A DNA stretch of 16,541 nt from Gemmiger_A avium. Its GTDB lineage: Bacteria; Bacillota; Clostridia; Oscillospirales; Ruminococcaceae. The stretch is taken from assembly GCA_019114585.1 (NCBI GenBank), contig DXFE01000127.1:1-16541 (forward strand), given 5' to 3'. The translations under genes were made by a program, and so were the position numbers. Shown piece by piece: positions 6,996-15,570 of the stretch. Each line of letters begins with the position of its first letter. Positions within the stretch are counted from its first letter, which is position 1. Under the pieces are notes generated by a model. That model worked only from the letters and a program-made list of their open reading frames with translations, did no database searches and was not told the origin of the DNA.

Positions 6996-8800
6996 GGCTT
7001 ACTTTCCTTTCGGCGGGCACTGGCGGGAACCAGCAGGGGGATCAGGTCTTCCCGGTGGGTCAGCTTCAACGCTTTGACGACCCGGGCGGCGTTGCGGGGC
7101 TCATAATACTGGAGCAGTGCCCGCTGCAGCGCCTTGCCCTCGGGGGTCTTTTCCACGAACACGGGTTTCAGGGTATAGGGGTCAAGACCGGTGTAGAACA
7201 TGCAGGTGGACACGGTGCCGGGGGTGGGATAGAAATCCTGCACCTGCTCCGGCCGGATGTGGTTGCGGTACAGGTATTCGGCCAGGATGACCGCGTCCTT
7301 CAGGGTACTGCCGGGATGGCTGCTCATCAGGTAGGGCACCAGATACTGCTGCTTGCCTGCCTGCTTGGTGAGCTCATAGAACCGCTTGGAGAACTTGTTG
7401 TAGGTTTCGATCGGCGGCTTGCCCATATAGGCCAGGGTGGCGGGGGCGCAGTGTTCCGGGGCCACCTTGAGCTGACCGGAGATGTGGTGCTGTACCAGTT
7501 CCTTGAAGAAGCTCTCGTCCTTGTCACGGATCAGGTAGTCGTAGCGGATACCGCTGCGGATGAACACCTTTTTCACCCCGGGAATGGCCCGCAGACGGCG
7601 CAGGATGCCCAGATACTCGCTGTGATCCACGATCAGATGGGGGCAGGGGCTGGGGGCCAGGCACTTTTTGCCGCCCTGGCACATGCCCTCCCGCATCTGC
7701 TTGGCGCAGCTGGGCAGACGGAAGTTGGCGGTGGGGCCGCCCACGTCGTGGATGTACCCCTTAAAGCCGGGGCTCTGGGCGATGCGCTCACCCTCGGCCA
7801 CCACGCTGTCGGCGCTGCGGCTGGTAACGCGGCGGCCCTGATGCAGGGTGATGGCGCAGAAGTTGCAGCCGCCGTAGCAGCCCCGGTTGTGGATGATGGA
7901 GAACTCCACCTCCTCAATGGCGGGCACACCGCCCAGCGCGTCGTAGCTGGGATGGTAGCGGCGGGTAAAGGGCAGGGCCGCCACCTCGTCCAGTTCCCGG
8001 CGGGTCAGGGGCTTGGACGGGATGTTCTGCACCAGGTATTTCTGGCTCTGTTTCTGCACCACGATCTGGCCGGAGACCGGGTCCTGGTTGTCCATCTGGA
8101 TGCGGCAGGCCCGGGCATAGGCCACCTTGTCGGCCTTGACCTTATTGAAGCCCGCGCACTCCACGTATTTTTCCGGCAAACCGGCAAAGTCGGTCATGTA
8201 GCAGGTACCGGCCACGTCCCGGATGGATTCCACCGGTTCCCCGTTCGCCAGACGGCGGGCAATGGTGCGGGTCTGGTGTTCCCCCATGCCGAAGGAGATC
8301 AGGTCCGCGCCGGAGGTTTCGGCGATGCTGGGCAGCACCTCGTCCATCCAGTAGTCGTAATGGGCAAACCGGCGCAGGGAGGCTTCCAGACCGCCCAGGA
8401 TCACCGGCAGGTCGGGATAGGCCTGTTTGGCCAGCTGGCTGTACACGGTGGCGCTGCGGTCGGGACGGCGGCCCGCCTTGCCGCCGGGGGTGTATTCATC
8501 CTCGGCGCGGCGCACCTTGGCCACCGAGTAGTGGGCCACCATGCTGTCCACGTTGCCGCCGCCGATGAAAAAGCCGTAGCGGGGACGGCCGAATTCCTTA
8601 AAGCTTTCGCAGGTGGTAAAATCCGGCTGGCTGAGCACGCCGACCCGGAAACCCTCCGCTTCCAATATCCGGCTGATGATGGCCGCGCCGAAGCTGGGAT
8701 GGTCCACGTAGGCGTCGCCGGTGACCAGCACATAGTCCACCTGGTCCCAGCCCCGGCTCTCCATGTCCTGGCGGCTGATGGGCAAAAATTCTGTATACAT
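6932..8800 (-). CDS. ygiQ: YgiQ-family radical SAM protein
   Basis: A large radical SAM enzyme family (UPF0313) of unknown reaction. The product has 622 residues from the ATG at 8800. The N-terminal third (VDYVLVTGDAYVDHPSFG, PVILGGLEASLRR) is the cobalamin-binding-like region typical of YgiQ. The iron-sulfur motif C308-x3-C312-x2-C315 sits in NRGCYGGCNFCAIT and should bind a 4Fe-4S cluster that cleaves S-adenosylmethionine. More family marks follow: DVGGPTANF, APSPCPHL, LKVAPEH and DFYPTPGT. There are two ATG codons two residues apart (8806, 8800); AAGGAG is 2 bases before the first but 8 before the second, so I prefer 8800. The last 20 residues are a basic Lys/Arg/Ala/Pro tail and overlap the next gene by 64 bases. 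Confidence 0.92.
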   Translation of the reverse strand: MYTEFLPISRQDMESRGWDQVDYVLVTGDAYVDHPSFGAAIISRILEAEGFRVGVLSQPDFTTCESFKEFGRPRYGFFIGGGNVDSMVAHYSVAKVRRAEDEYTPGGKAGRRPDRSATVYSQLAKQAYPDLPVILGGLEASLRRFAHYDYWMDEVLPSIAETSGADLISFGMGEHQTRTIARRLANGEPVESIRDVAGTCYMTDFAGLPEKYVECAGFNKVKADKVAYARACRIQMDNQDPVSGQIVVQKQSQKYLVQNIPSKPLTRRELDEVAALPFTRRYHPSYDALGGVPAIEEVEFSIIHNRGCYGGCNFCAITLHQGRRVTSRSADSVVAEGERIAQSPGFKGYIHDVGGPTANFRLPSCAKQMREGMCQGGKKCLAPSPCPHLIVDHSEYLGILRRLRAIPGVKKVFIRSGIRYDYLIRDKDESFFKELVQHHISGQLKVAPEHCAPATLAYMGKPPIETYNKFSKRFYELTKQAGKQQYLVPYLMSSHPGSTLKDAVILAEYLYRNHIRPEQVQDFYPTPGTVSTCMFYTGLDPYTLKPVFVEKTPEGKALQRALLQYYEPRNAARVVKALKLTHREDLIPLLVPASARRKESKPWQNEKRPAAPAAKRRSSKRR

Positions 8801-8808
8801 ATACATCG

Positions 8809-8814
8809 CTCCTT
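8809..8814 (-). promoter_or_regulatory. Ribosome binding site deciding the ygiQ start
   Basis: AAGGAG on the minus strand lies 8 bases before the ATG at 8800 but only 2 before the ATG at 8806. Normal spacing therefore favours the second codon. Confidence 0.65.
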
Positions 8815-8833
8815 GTGTGCCTCACAGGGCAAT

Positions 8834-8866
8834 ACCGCGCCGCCCCGTCGGGCGGGTCGGCGCGGT
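8834..8866 (-). other. GC-rich hairpin between ftsK and ygiQ
   Basis: ACCGCGCCG and CGGCGCGGT form a perfect 9-base stem (8834-8842 with 8858-8866), extended inside by CCCG/CGGG. It begins 11 bases after the ftsK stop. On the minus strand ATTGCC follows rather than a T-run, so a standard intrinsic terminator is not supported. It may weaken read-through or protect the ftsK message end, so that ygiQ and later genes are expressed at another level than ftsK. Confidence 0.5.
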
Positions 8867-8877
8867 TTCGGACCCGG

Positions 8878-11508
8878 TCAGGCGTCGGTGCTTTCCGGGT
8901 TGTTCATGGTCATTTCGATCAGCTGCTGGCGGGTCATCAGCACCTCGCGGGGCTTGGCGCCCTGGTAGGGGCCGATGATGCCCAGCTGCTCCATCTCGTC
9001 CATAATGCGGGCGGCACGGGCATAGCCCAGCTTACACCGCCGCTGCAGCAGGCTGGTGGATGCCAGGCCCGCGTCGATGACCACCTCGGCGGCCTGACGC
9101 AGCATCGGGTCGTGGCCGCCATCCTCGTCGCCGCCGCTCTCCGCGCCTTTTTCGGGCACGGCGCGTTTTTCCATCTCGGCGATCATCTCTTCATTGTACT
9201 GGGAGCTGTTGTCTTTCTTGATGAACTCCAGCACCGAGGCGATCTCTTCATCCTTTACATAGGTGCCCTGGATACGCACCGGCTTGGAGGCGCCTACCGG
9301 CATGAAGAGCATATCGCCCATGCCCAGCAGCTTTTCCGCGCCGCCAGAGTCCAGGATGGTACGGCTGTCCACCTGGCTGGACACCGCAAAGGCGATGCGG
9401 CTGGGAATGTTGGCCTTGATCAGGCCGGTGATAACGTCCACACTGGGACGCTGGGTGGCCACGATCAGGTGCATGCCCGCGGCACGGGCTTTCTGGGCAA
9501 TGCGGCAGATGTAGTCCTCCACCTCTTTGCCCGCCACCATCATCAGGTCGGCCAGCTCGTCGATGATAATGGCGATATAGGGCAGCTTGTCCACGTCGCC
9601 GGCTTCGGCGGCCATCCGGTTGTAGCTCTTGATGTCACGCACGTTGTTCTCGGCGAACAGGCGGTAGCGGCGCTCCATCTCGGCCACCGCGCTGCCCAGC
9701 GCGCCCGCCGCCTTGCGGGGTTCGGTGACCACCGGCATGAGCAGGTGCGGGATGCCGTTGTACTCGGCCAGCTCCACCACCTTGGGGTCGATGAGGATCA
9801 GTTTTACATCCTCGGGGCTGGACTTATACAGGAAGCTGATGATAATGCTGTTGACACAGACCGATTTACCACTACCGGTGGAACCGGCAATCAGCAGGTG
9901 GGGCATCTTGCACAGGTCCGCCACCTGGGGTGCGCCCGCGATGTCCTTGCCCAGGGCGATGGTCAGCGGCGAGGCGCTCTTGGTGTAGACCGGGGTCTCA
10001 AAGATGCTGCGGATGAACACCGGCGAACTGTGCCGGTTGGGCACCTCGATGCCCACGGCGGGCTTGCCGGGGATTGGGGCCTCAATACGGACACCGGCGG
10101 TGGCCAGGTTCAGGGCGATGTCGTCGGCCAGGCTGGTGATACGGCTGATCTTAACGCCGGCCAGCGGCTGCAGCTCATACCGGGTGACCGAGGGGCCGCG
10201 GCAGATATCCAGCACACGGGTCTTGACGCCAAAGCTTTCCAGCGTACCCACCAGGACCTCGGCGTTCTTGCGCAGTTCGTCCTCCACGCCGGTGTCCTCC
10301 CCGGCGGGGGATTCCTGGAACAGGGTCAGCGGCGGGTAGTGATAGGCTTCCGGCTCGCCGGCGGCGGCAGGCGCCATCCGCATCTGGTCGCCAGGTTCGC
10401 CGGTGACCTTGGCCGGGGTGAGCGAGGGTTCCGCCATGGCCTTGCGCACCAGGTGATCCAGCTCGCCGCCGGAAGCGGGCGCGGCCTGAGCCTCTGCGGC
10501 AGGCTCCATCTCGGCAGACGGCTGCGGCTGGGCAGGCTGGGCGGCTTCTTCCGGGTTCAGGAAGGAGAAGTCCGGCGGGGCGGGCATCTCCGGCTCCGAA
10601 CCGGGCAGGGTGATGGTGGTTTCAAAGACCTCTTCCGGCTCGGCAGGGGCGGCGGCGGGGAACTGCCCGAAGGTACCGCCCGGGCCCACGACCGGTTCGT
10701 CCGGTTCGGGGCGCACCGCTTCGCCGGCGGTCTCGTTGATCGGGTCGGGGCCCAGATCCACGTCCACCGAACGACGGCGCACCCGGGCAGGAACACGGGG
10801 TTCCGCGGCCTGTTCTTCCAGCTGACGGCGGCGGGCCTCCTCCCGGGCTTCTTCCCGGGCTTGACGGCGGGCTTCCCGCTCTTCCTGGCGTTCCTCATGA
10901 TCGGCCTGCCAGTCGCCGAACAGATCGGCCAGGAACTGCCAGGCATCGCCGGGGGTCACGCCGGTGATCAGCATGACGCTGGCCAGCAGCAGGATGATCA
11001 GGATGATGCGGGCTGCAATGGGGCCGCAGAGCAGCAGCAGGCTGCCGCCCACAAGGCCGCCCAGCACACCGCCGCCAAACAGGTTCTGGCCGTTCTGGAA
11101 CAGCGCCGCCATGACGCCCTTGAAATCCAGCCCGGACAGCTGCACCGGCGAAAAGGCTACCAGACAGCCGCAGAGCATGATGAAAAAGGCCAGCGCGCGC
11201 AGGCAGCGGGCACGGATGGGCTGTTCCAGCGCCACCAGCACCGCCCAGTAGAGCAAAAACAGCCCCAGCAGGTAGAACGGCATTCCGAACACCCCGAACA
11301 GGGCGGTGCGGACGGCTTTCCAGGCGGATTCGCCGGGGACAAACGCCATGGCGCAGAGCAGCAGCCCCACGCCGAACAGCAGGATGCTCCAGCTTTTATC
11401 CAGTTCCGGCGGTTTCTTTTTGCTGCGGGTAGTGGTGCGCTTGGTACCCGCCGTGGATTTTCCCGTACCCGAACGGGCCGTGGTCGAATTGCGTTTTGTT
11501 TGTGCCAT
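8878..11508 (-). CDS. ftsK: DNA translocase FtsK/SpoIIIE
   Basis: Hexameric ATP-driven pump that clears chromosomal DNA through the closing septum, and into the forespore in spore formers. The product has 876 residues. A basic Thr/Lys-rich N-terminus (1-38) is followed by four to five membrane helices (about 41-57, 71-95, 103-121, 145-183). Then come a strongly charged Glu/Arg helix (203-233) and a Pro/Ala/Glu-rich linker to about 400. The motor domain has Walker A G542-STGSGKS and Walker B IAIIIDELADLM with D650 and E651. The C-terminal gamma domain (about 800-862, LLQRRCKLGYARAARIMDEME) is the winged helix that reads KOPS/SRS-type DNA signals. I chose the ATG at 11508 because GAGGGAG precedes it and the protein then starts like the family. 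The frame also opens at 11589, but that ATG has no ribosome site. The gene has its own promoter and stands between division genes and a metabolic operon. Confidence 0.94.
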   Translation of the reverse strand: MAQTKRNSTTARSGTGKSTAGTKRTTTRSKKKPPELDKSWSILLFGVGLLLCAMAFVPGESAWKAVRTALFGVFGMPFYLLGLFLLYWAVLVALEQPIRARCLRALAFFIMLCGCLVAFSPVQLSGLDFKGVMAALFQNGQNLFGGGVLGGLVGGSLLLLCGPIAARIILIILLLASVMLITGVTPGDAWQFLADLFGDWQADHEERQEEREARRQAREEAREEARRRQLEEQAAEPRVPARVRRRSVDVDLGPDPINETAGEAVRPEPDEPVVGPGGTFGQFPAAAPAEPEEVFETTITLPGSEPEMPAPPDFSFLNPEEAAQPAQPQPSAEMEPAAEAQAAPASGGELDHLVRKAMAEPSLTPAKVTGEPGDQMRMAPAAAGEPEAYHYPPLTLFQESPAGEDTGVEDELRKNAEVLVGTLESFGVKTRVLDICRGPSVTRYELQPLAGVKISRITSLADDIALNLATAGVRIEAPIPGKPAVGIEVPNRHSSPVFIRSIFETPVYTKSASPLTIALGKDIAGAPQVADLCKMPHLLIAGSTGSGKSVCVNSIIISFLYKSSPEDVKLILIDPKVVELAEYNGIPHLLMPVVTEPRKAAGALGSAVAEMERRYRLFAENNVRDIKSYNRMAAEAGDVDKLPYIAIIIDELADLMMVAGKEVEDYICRIAQKARAAGMHLIVATQRPSVDVITGLIKANIPSRIAFAVSSQVDSRTILDSGGAEKLLGMGDMLFMPVGASKPVRIQGTYVKDEEIASVLEFIKKDNSSQYNEEMIAEMEKRAVPEKGAESGGDEDGGHDPMLRQAAEVVIDAGLASTSLLQRRCKLGYARAARIMDEMEQLGIIGPYQGAKPREVLMTRQQLIEMTMNNPESTDA

Positions 11509-11605
11509 AGTCCCTGTAACTCCCTCAAAACAATCGGCAAAGGGCGGTGTCCGCCCCACCCCGGCATAGACCGAGCCGGAGAAATGCACATAGATAGACT
11601 TATAT

Positions 11606-11634
11606 ATTGTACCACCAAACCGGGGATTTGTAAA
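11606..11634 (-). promoter_or_regulatory. Sigma-A-type promoter of ftsK and perhaps the whole downstream operon
   Basis: TTTACA (11634-11629) and TACAAT (11611-11606) are separated by 17 bases on the minus strand, each matching consensus at 5/6 positions. Start of transcription is expected near 11599, leaving a leader of about 90 bases. That leader contains a small hairpin, GGGCGG-ACA-CCGCCC (11542-11556). This is the only clear promoter I see between here and the metH terminator. Confidence 0.78.
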
Positions 11635-11674
11635 ACAACCGCGGCAGGGAAATTGACCCGCCGCCGCGGGGACG

Positions 11675-11714
11675 AAAAAGCACCGGGGACCGACGGGTCC
11701 TCCGGTGCTTTTTT
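11675..11714 (-). terminator. Intrinsic terminator after the DivIVA-like gene
   Basis: AAAAAGCACCGG (11675-11686) pairs with CCGGTGCTTTTT (11702-11713), with a further GGAC/GTCC pairing inside (11687-11690, 11697-11700). On the minus strand the stem ends in TTTTT, 18 bases after the stop. On the plus strand it ends in a T6 run, so the structure is bidirectional. It separates the ftsZ transcript from the ftsK promoter. Confidence 0.9.
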
Positions 11715-11731
11715 GTATGAATATTCAGCTG

Positions 11732-12682
11732 TTATACGCCCAGGAACCGGTCGATCACATCCAGCAGCTGCTCGGCGCGGGTGCGGCGGCGGGGCTGCGG
11801 ACGGGGACGGCGCAGCGGCGCGGCGGCATGCGCTTCCGGTTTGGGCTGCGCTGCCGGTGCGGCGGGCGCCGGGGATTCCGGCTGTGCAGGTTCCGGCACA
11901 GGCGCGGGCATTTCCGGCGGTTCGGGGGATTCCACCGGCTGCGGCGGCGGGTTGGGGAAGCTGCGGGCCTGGGCCCCCAGCTGCTGCAGGTGCTGATCGG
12001 TTTCGCCCAGAGCGGCGTAGATTGCGCCGGTTGCCTGGGTCAGCTGTGCCTGGGCACGGGCAATCTGCTCGTCCACACGGGCCAGCTCGTCCCGCAGGCG
12101 GGCCACCGAATCGGAGATGTCCTGGGCGCTGCGGGTCATAAGCTGCTGTTCGGCCTGCCGCTCCTGTGCCAGACGGGCACGGGCTTCGGCGGCTTCCCTG
12201 TCCATCTGCAGCTGCCGCTGCGCCAGCTGGAGCTGCTGCTCCTGCTCGGTGCGGCGGGCCTGCTCCAGCTCCCGGCCGGTGGCCTGGGCTTCGCTGGTCA
12301 GACGGGCGTTCGCCTCCCGCAGTTCCCGGTTCTCTTTTTCCCGGTTGAACAGGCGGCGGCGGAAGTTCTCGGCATTGGACTGTTCCCGGGCCAGCTTCTG
12401 GCCCAGATCGTTGGCGCGCTGCTGGGCGGCGTCCGCCCGCTGGCGTTCGGCCCCGATCTCCTGCTGCATCTGTACTGCCTGCTGCTCCAGCTGGGCTTTT
12501 TCTGCCTGGAGCGCGTCCAGGCGGGCCTGCAGCTGTGCCTGGGTCTGTTCCGCCTGGGTACGCAGCTGTTCCTGCTGCTGGCGGGCCTGGGCGCTGAGCG
12601 CATCGATGCAGGCCAGCACGTCCGCCTTGTTAAAGCCGATCAGCGAGGTTTTGAACCCCTCGCGCTGTTCCGGTACTGCCAT
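11732..12682 (-). CDS. DivIVA-like coiled-coil cell-division protein
   Basis: The product has 316 residues. The N-terminal stretch GFKTSLIGFNKADVLACIDALS (9-30) follows the DivIVA pattern of an aromatic/hydrophobic membrane-touching turn, then GFNKADVLACID. Residues about 30-240 are almost pure Gln/Glu/Ala/Arg/Leu heptads, predicted as a long coiled coil. Residues 243-290 are Pro/Ala/Glu-rich and flexible. Then follow a basic patch (RRPRPQPRRR) and a short amphipathic C-terminal helix (AEQLLDVIDRFLGV). Such proteins sense membrane curvature and recruit division or wall-synthesis factors, but which partner is used here cannot be read from sequence. An excellent GGGAGGTGA site precedes the ATG by 6 bases. 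It starts 32 bases after the ftsZ stop with no terminator between, so it is co-transcribed with ftsZ. Alternative: a generic coiled-coil scaffold outside the DivIVA family. Confidence 0.75.
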   Translation of the reverse strand: MAVPEQREGFKTSLIGFNKADVLACIDALSAQARQQQEQLRTQAEQTQAQLQARLDALQAEKAQLEQQAVQMQQEIGAERQRADAAQQRANDLGQKLAREQSNAENFRRRLFNREKENRELREANARLTSEAQATGRELEQARRTEQEQQLQLAQRQLQMDREAAEARARLAQERQAEQQLMTRSAQDISDSVARLRDELARVDEQIARAQAQLTQATGAIYAALGETDQHLQQLGAQARSFPNPPPQPVESPEPPEMPAPVPEPAQPESPAPAAPAAQPKPEAHAAAPLRRPRPQPRRRTRAEQLLDVIDRFLGV

Positions 12683-12714
12683 GGGGGTTCACCTCCCTAG
12701 CGCGGCCAAACGGA

Positions 12715-13857
<1,143 letters not shown>

Positions 13858-13983
13858 GTTTCAAATCCCCCTAAAACTTTTTTCCTGCCCAGGCAAACAA
13901 TATCAGACAACCCTGGTTCAAGGCAAACGCCGTCTTGTGCAGACCTGGCGACGGTACCTTAAAAGGGCATAGTTCGTCCCAAG

Positions 13984-14010
13984 TGGTACTACTGGTATTA
14001 AGAGTACCAG
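13984..14010. promoter_or_regulatory. Operator-like cluster of TGGTA half-sites over the ftsZ promoter
   Basis: Two nested perfect inverted repeats are visible on the plus strand: TGGTACT (13984-13990) with AGTACCA (14003-14009), and CTGGTA (13992-13997) with TACCAG (14005-14010). That gives three half-sites of one motif, TGGTA(C/T)T, two direct and one inverted. The inverted one covers the -10 box and the others cover the expected transcription start. A repressor bound here would block ftsZ. Palindromes built on TGGTA/TACCA occur for GntR-type regulators, but I cannot name the protein. Confidence 0.5.
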
Positions 14011-14029
14011 ATTTGACGGGCAAATTCAA
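14001..14029 (-). promoter_or_regulatory. ftsZ promoter
   Basis: TTGAAT (14029-14024) and TACTCT (14006-14001) are separated by 17 bases on the minus strand. The -10 box is preceded by TGG, which makes an extended -10 (TGnTACTCT) that compensates for its weak core. Transcription would begin near 13994 and leave a leader of about 135 bases before the ftsZ ATG. Confidence 0.55.
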
Positions 14030-14089
14030 GTACGGAAGGGTGGCAGAAACAGCAAAAATATAGACAAATTGCGCGAAGACGCAGAAATG

Positions 14090-14117
14090 CAGGGCGCACC
14101 GGCTATGGTTCGCCCTG
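14090..14117 (-). other. Hairpin downstream of murA, possible weak terminator
   Basis: CAGGGCG and CGCCCTG form a perfect 7-base stem (14117-14111 with 14096-14090), continued after one mismatch by ACC/GGT around a six-base loop. No T-run follows on the minus strand (CATTTCTG). It lies 95 bases after the murA stop. It could be a pause or processing site, or a poor terminator. Confidence 0.35.
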
Positions 14118-14211
14118 AAAATCCTTATTTTGGGATGTGCGGCGCCTTTTGGCCGTAGGTGTTTGTGCAAAACCGCAAATTGCACCGGGCTGTTTTGTGA
14201 AAAGCGGATGG

Positions 14212-15486
14212 TCAGGCCCGGTTTTCGCGGCCGGCGCACACATCCGCCCCCAGCGCCCGGAACATCCCGGCCAGGTCGGCGTAGCCCCGGCGCACATACT
14301 CCGCGCCCTCCACCACGCTCTCCCCTGCCGCGGCCAGCGCCGCCACCGCAAGGCCCGCGCCGCCCCGCAGATCCGCGGCCCGCACCCGGGCCCCGCTCAG
14401 CTGCACCGGGCCATGCATCGCCAGCGCCCTGCCCCGGCGACAGACCTGCCCGCCCAGCTGGGCAAAACCCTCGGCACAGGCAAACCGGTCCTCGAAAACC
14501 GTGTCCTCCACCACGGTATCCCCCCGGGCTGCCAACAGACCGCCCGCCACCACCGGGGCCGCGTCGGTGGAAAAGCCCGGCCACACGCCGGTGCGCACAA
14601 GCCCTACCCCCTGCAGACGATCCTGCCGCTGCACCCGCCAGCTTTCCGGGGCGGGGTGGTCGGTGTGGCAGCCTGCCCGCTCCAGTACGTCGGCCACTGG
14701 GCCGAGGGGGTCCTCCCCGGTGCCCAGCATGGTCACACAGCCGCCGCAGCCCGCCACCGCTGCCGCCACCGTGGCCGCCACGATCCGGTCCGGAATGGGA
14801 CGGTGCCGCGCCCCATGCAGGGATGTTTTGCCCTGCACCCGGATGACCGGTTGCCCCGCGCCCTCGATCCGTGCACCGCAGGCATTGAGGAAATCTGCCA
14901 GGTCCCGGATCTCCGGTTCCCGGGCCACGTTCCGCAGTACAGTGTCCCCTTTGGCCAGGGCCGCTGCCATGAGCAGGGTTTCGGTGGCGCCCACGCTGGG
15001 CAGGCGCAGGGTATAATCAATCCCCTGCAGACGGGCGGAGGTGCGCAGTTCCAGCCAGCCGTCCTTCCACAGGGTCTGTGCCCCCATGCGGGACAATCCA
15101 TCCAGATGGATGTCGATGGGGCGGGGGCCCAGGCGGCAGCCGCCGGGCATCGGCATCCGCACACAGCCCGCCCGATGCAGCACCGGGGCCAGGTAAAACA
15201 CCGAACTGCGCATGGCCCGGGCGGGAGCTTCCGGCAGCTGCCAGCCCGGCACCTGGGCGGGCAGCAGGTGCAGATCCCCGCCCCGGCGGCGCACCGTAAG
15301 GCCCAGCGCCCGCAGGATAGCCACGCTGGCATGTACGTCGGCCAGATCCGGCACATCCCGCAGCACTACCGGCCCGTCGGCCAGCACCGCCGCCGCCAGG
15401 ATCGGCAATACGCTGTTTTTGGCGCTGGGCAGGCGCACTGTACCTTCCAGGGGCCTGCCGCCCCGTACCCGCAAGATCTCCCCCAC
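14212..15486 (-). CDS. murA: UDP-N-acetylglucosamine 1-carboxyvinyltransferase
   Basis: Catalyses the first committed step of peptidoglycan synthesis, adding enolpyruvate from PEP to UDP-GlcNAc, in the cytoplasm; it is the target of fosfomycin. The product has 424 residues, a normal length. Active-site equivalents are present: K23-N24 (LPSAKNS), MRSS (92-95), the PEP-binding and fosfomycin-target C117 in PGGCRLGPRPIDIH, D308 in WPGFSTD, and R400 in RRGY. The sequence is divergent elsewhere: FSTDAAP replaces the usual FPTDxQ, and IPDRIVAAT replaces the common PDRIEAGT. The start is a GTG at 15486 with only a moderate GGGGG site 8 bases upstream. It lies 84 bases after ftsW/spoVE and 354 before ftsZ, in a division cluster. 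Another MurA copy may exist elsewhere in the genome, since Firmicutes often have two. Confidence 0.93.
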   Translation of the reverse strand: MGEILRVRGGRPLEGTVRLPSAKNSVLPILAAAVLADGPVVLRDVPDLADVHASVAILRALGLTVRRRGGDLHLLPAQVPGWQLPEAPARAMRSSVFYLAPVLHRAGCVRMPMPGGCRLGPRPIDIHLDGLSRMGAQTLWKDGWLELRTSARLQGIDYTLRLPSVGATETLLMAAALAKGDTVLRNVAREPEIRDLADFLNACGARIEGAGQPVIRVQGKTSLHGARHRPIPDRIVAATVAAAVAGCGGCVTMLGTGEDPLGPVADVLERAGCHTDHPAPESWRVQRQDRLQGVGLVRTGVWPGFSTDAAPVVAGGLLAARGDTVVEDTVFEDRFACAEGFAQLGGQVCRRGRALAMHGPVQLSGARVRAADLRGGAGLAVAALAAAGESVVEGAEYVRRGYADLAGMFRALGADVCAGRENRA

Positions 15487-15570
15487 TGTTACCGCCCCCG
15501 TTTGCTTGTTTTGTACCCCAATGTATGAAAAGCAGGGCGGTTTGGTTCAAAAAATGTGCCATCCGGGGTA

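Larger units (their letters stand above)
13858..14211. other. 354-base regulatory gap between murA and ftsZ, no gene seen
   Basis: No reading frame with a ribosome site and protein-like composition lies here. The gap holds, in minus-strand order, a weak inverted repeat (14165-14170 with 14180-14185), a hairpin (14090-14117), an AT-richer stretch around 14045-14080, the ftsZ promoter with overlapping operator-like repeats, and a leader of about 135 bases. The leader contains further potential pairing, such as GCCGTC/GACGGC around 13929-13955. It is visibly less GC-rich than the genes around it. Confidence 0.7.

Noticed and set aside
8834..8866. Intrinsic terminator between ftsK and ygiQ
   Set aside because: The stem is strong, but no T-run follows on the transcribed strand, so I list it only as a hairpin.
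6989..8968. Plus-strand open frame of 659 codons
   Set aside because: Antisense shadow of ygiQ, with no ribosome site and no recognisable domain.
11509..11589. Longer ftsK start at 11589
   Set aside because: No ribosome site there, and the added residues do not resemble FtsK. The start would also lie only about 10 bases after the predicted transcription start.
8815..12141. Very long plus-strand open frame of 1108 codons
   Set aside because: It lies antisense to ftsK and the DivIVA-like gene, has a low-complexity Gly/His/Gln/Arg composition and no family resemblance. It is a by-product of GC-rich codon use on the other strand.
13871..14584. Minus-strand open frame of 237 codons bridging murA and the gap
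   Set aside because: It overlaps murA in another frame and its tail crosses the ftsZ promoter. Composition in the murA part is a Gly/Arg shadow and no ribosome site is seen.
15522..15550. Possible murA promoter TTGAAC-N17-CATACA on the minus strand
   Set aside because: The -10 box matches consensus at only 3/6 positions and there is no extended -10. It is not convincing enough to list as a feature; murA may simply be read from upstream.
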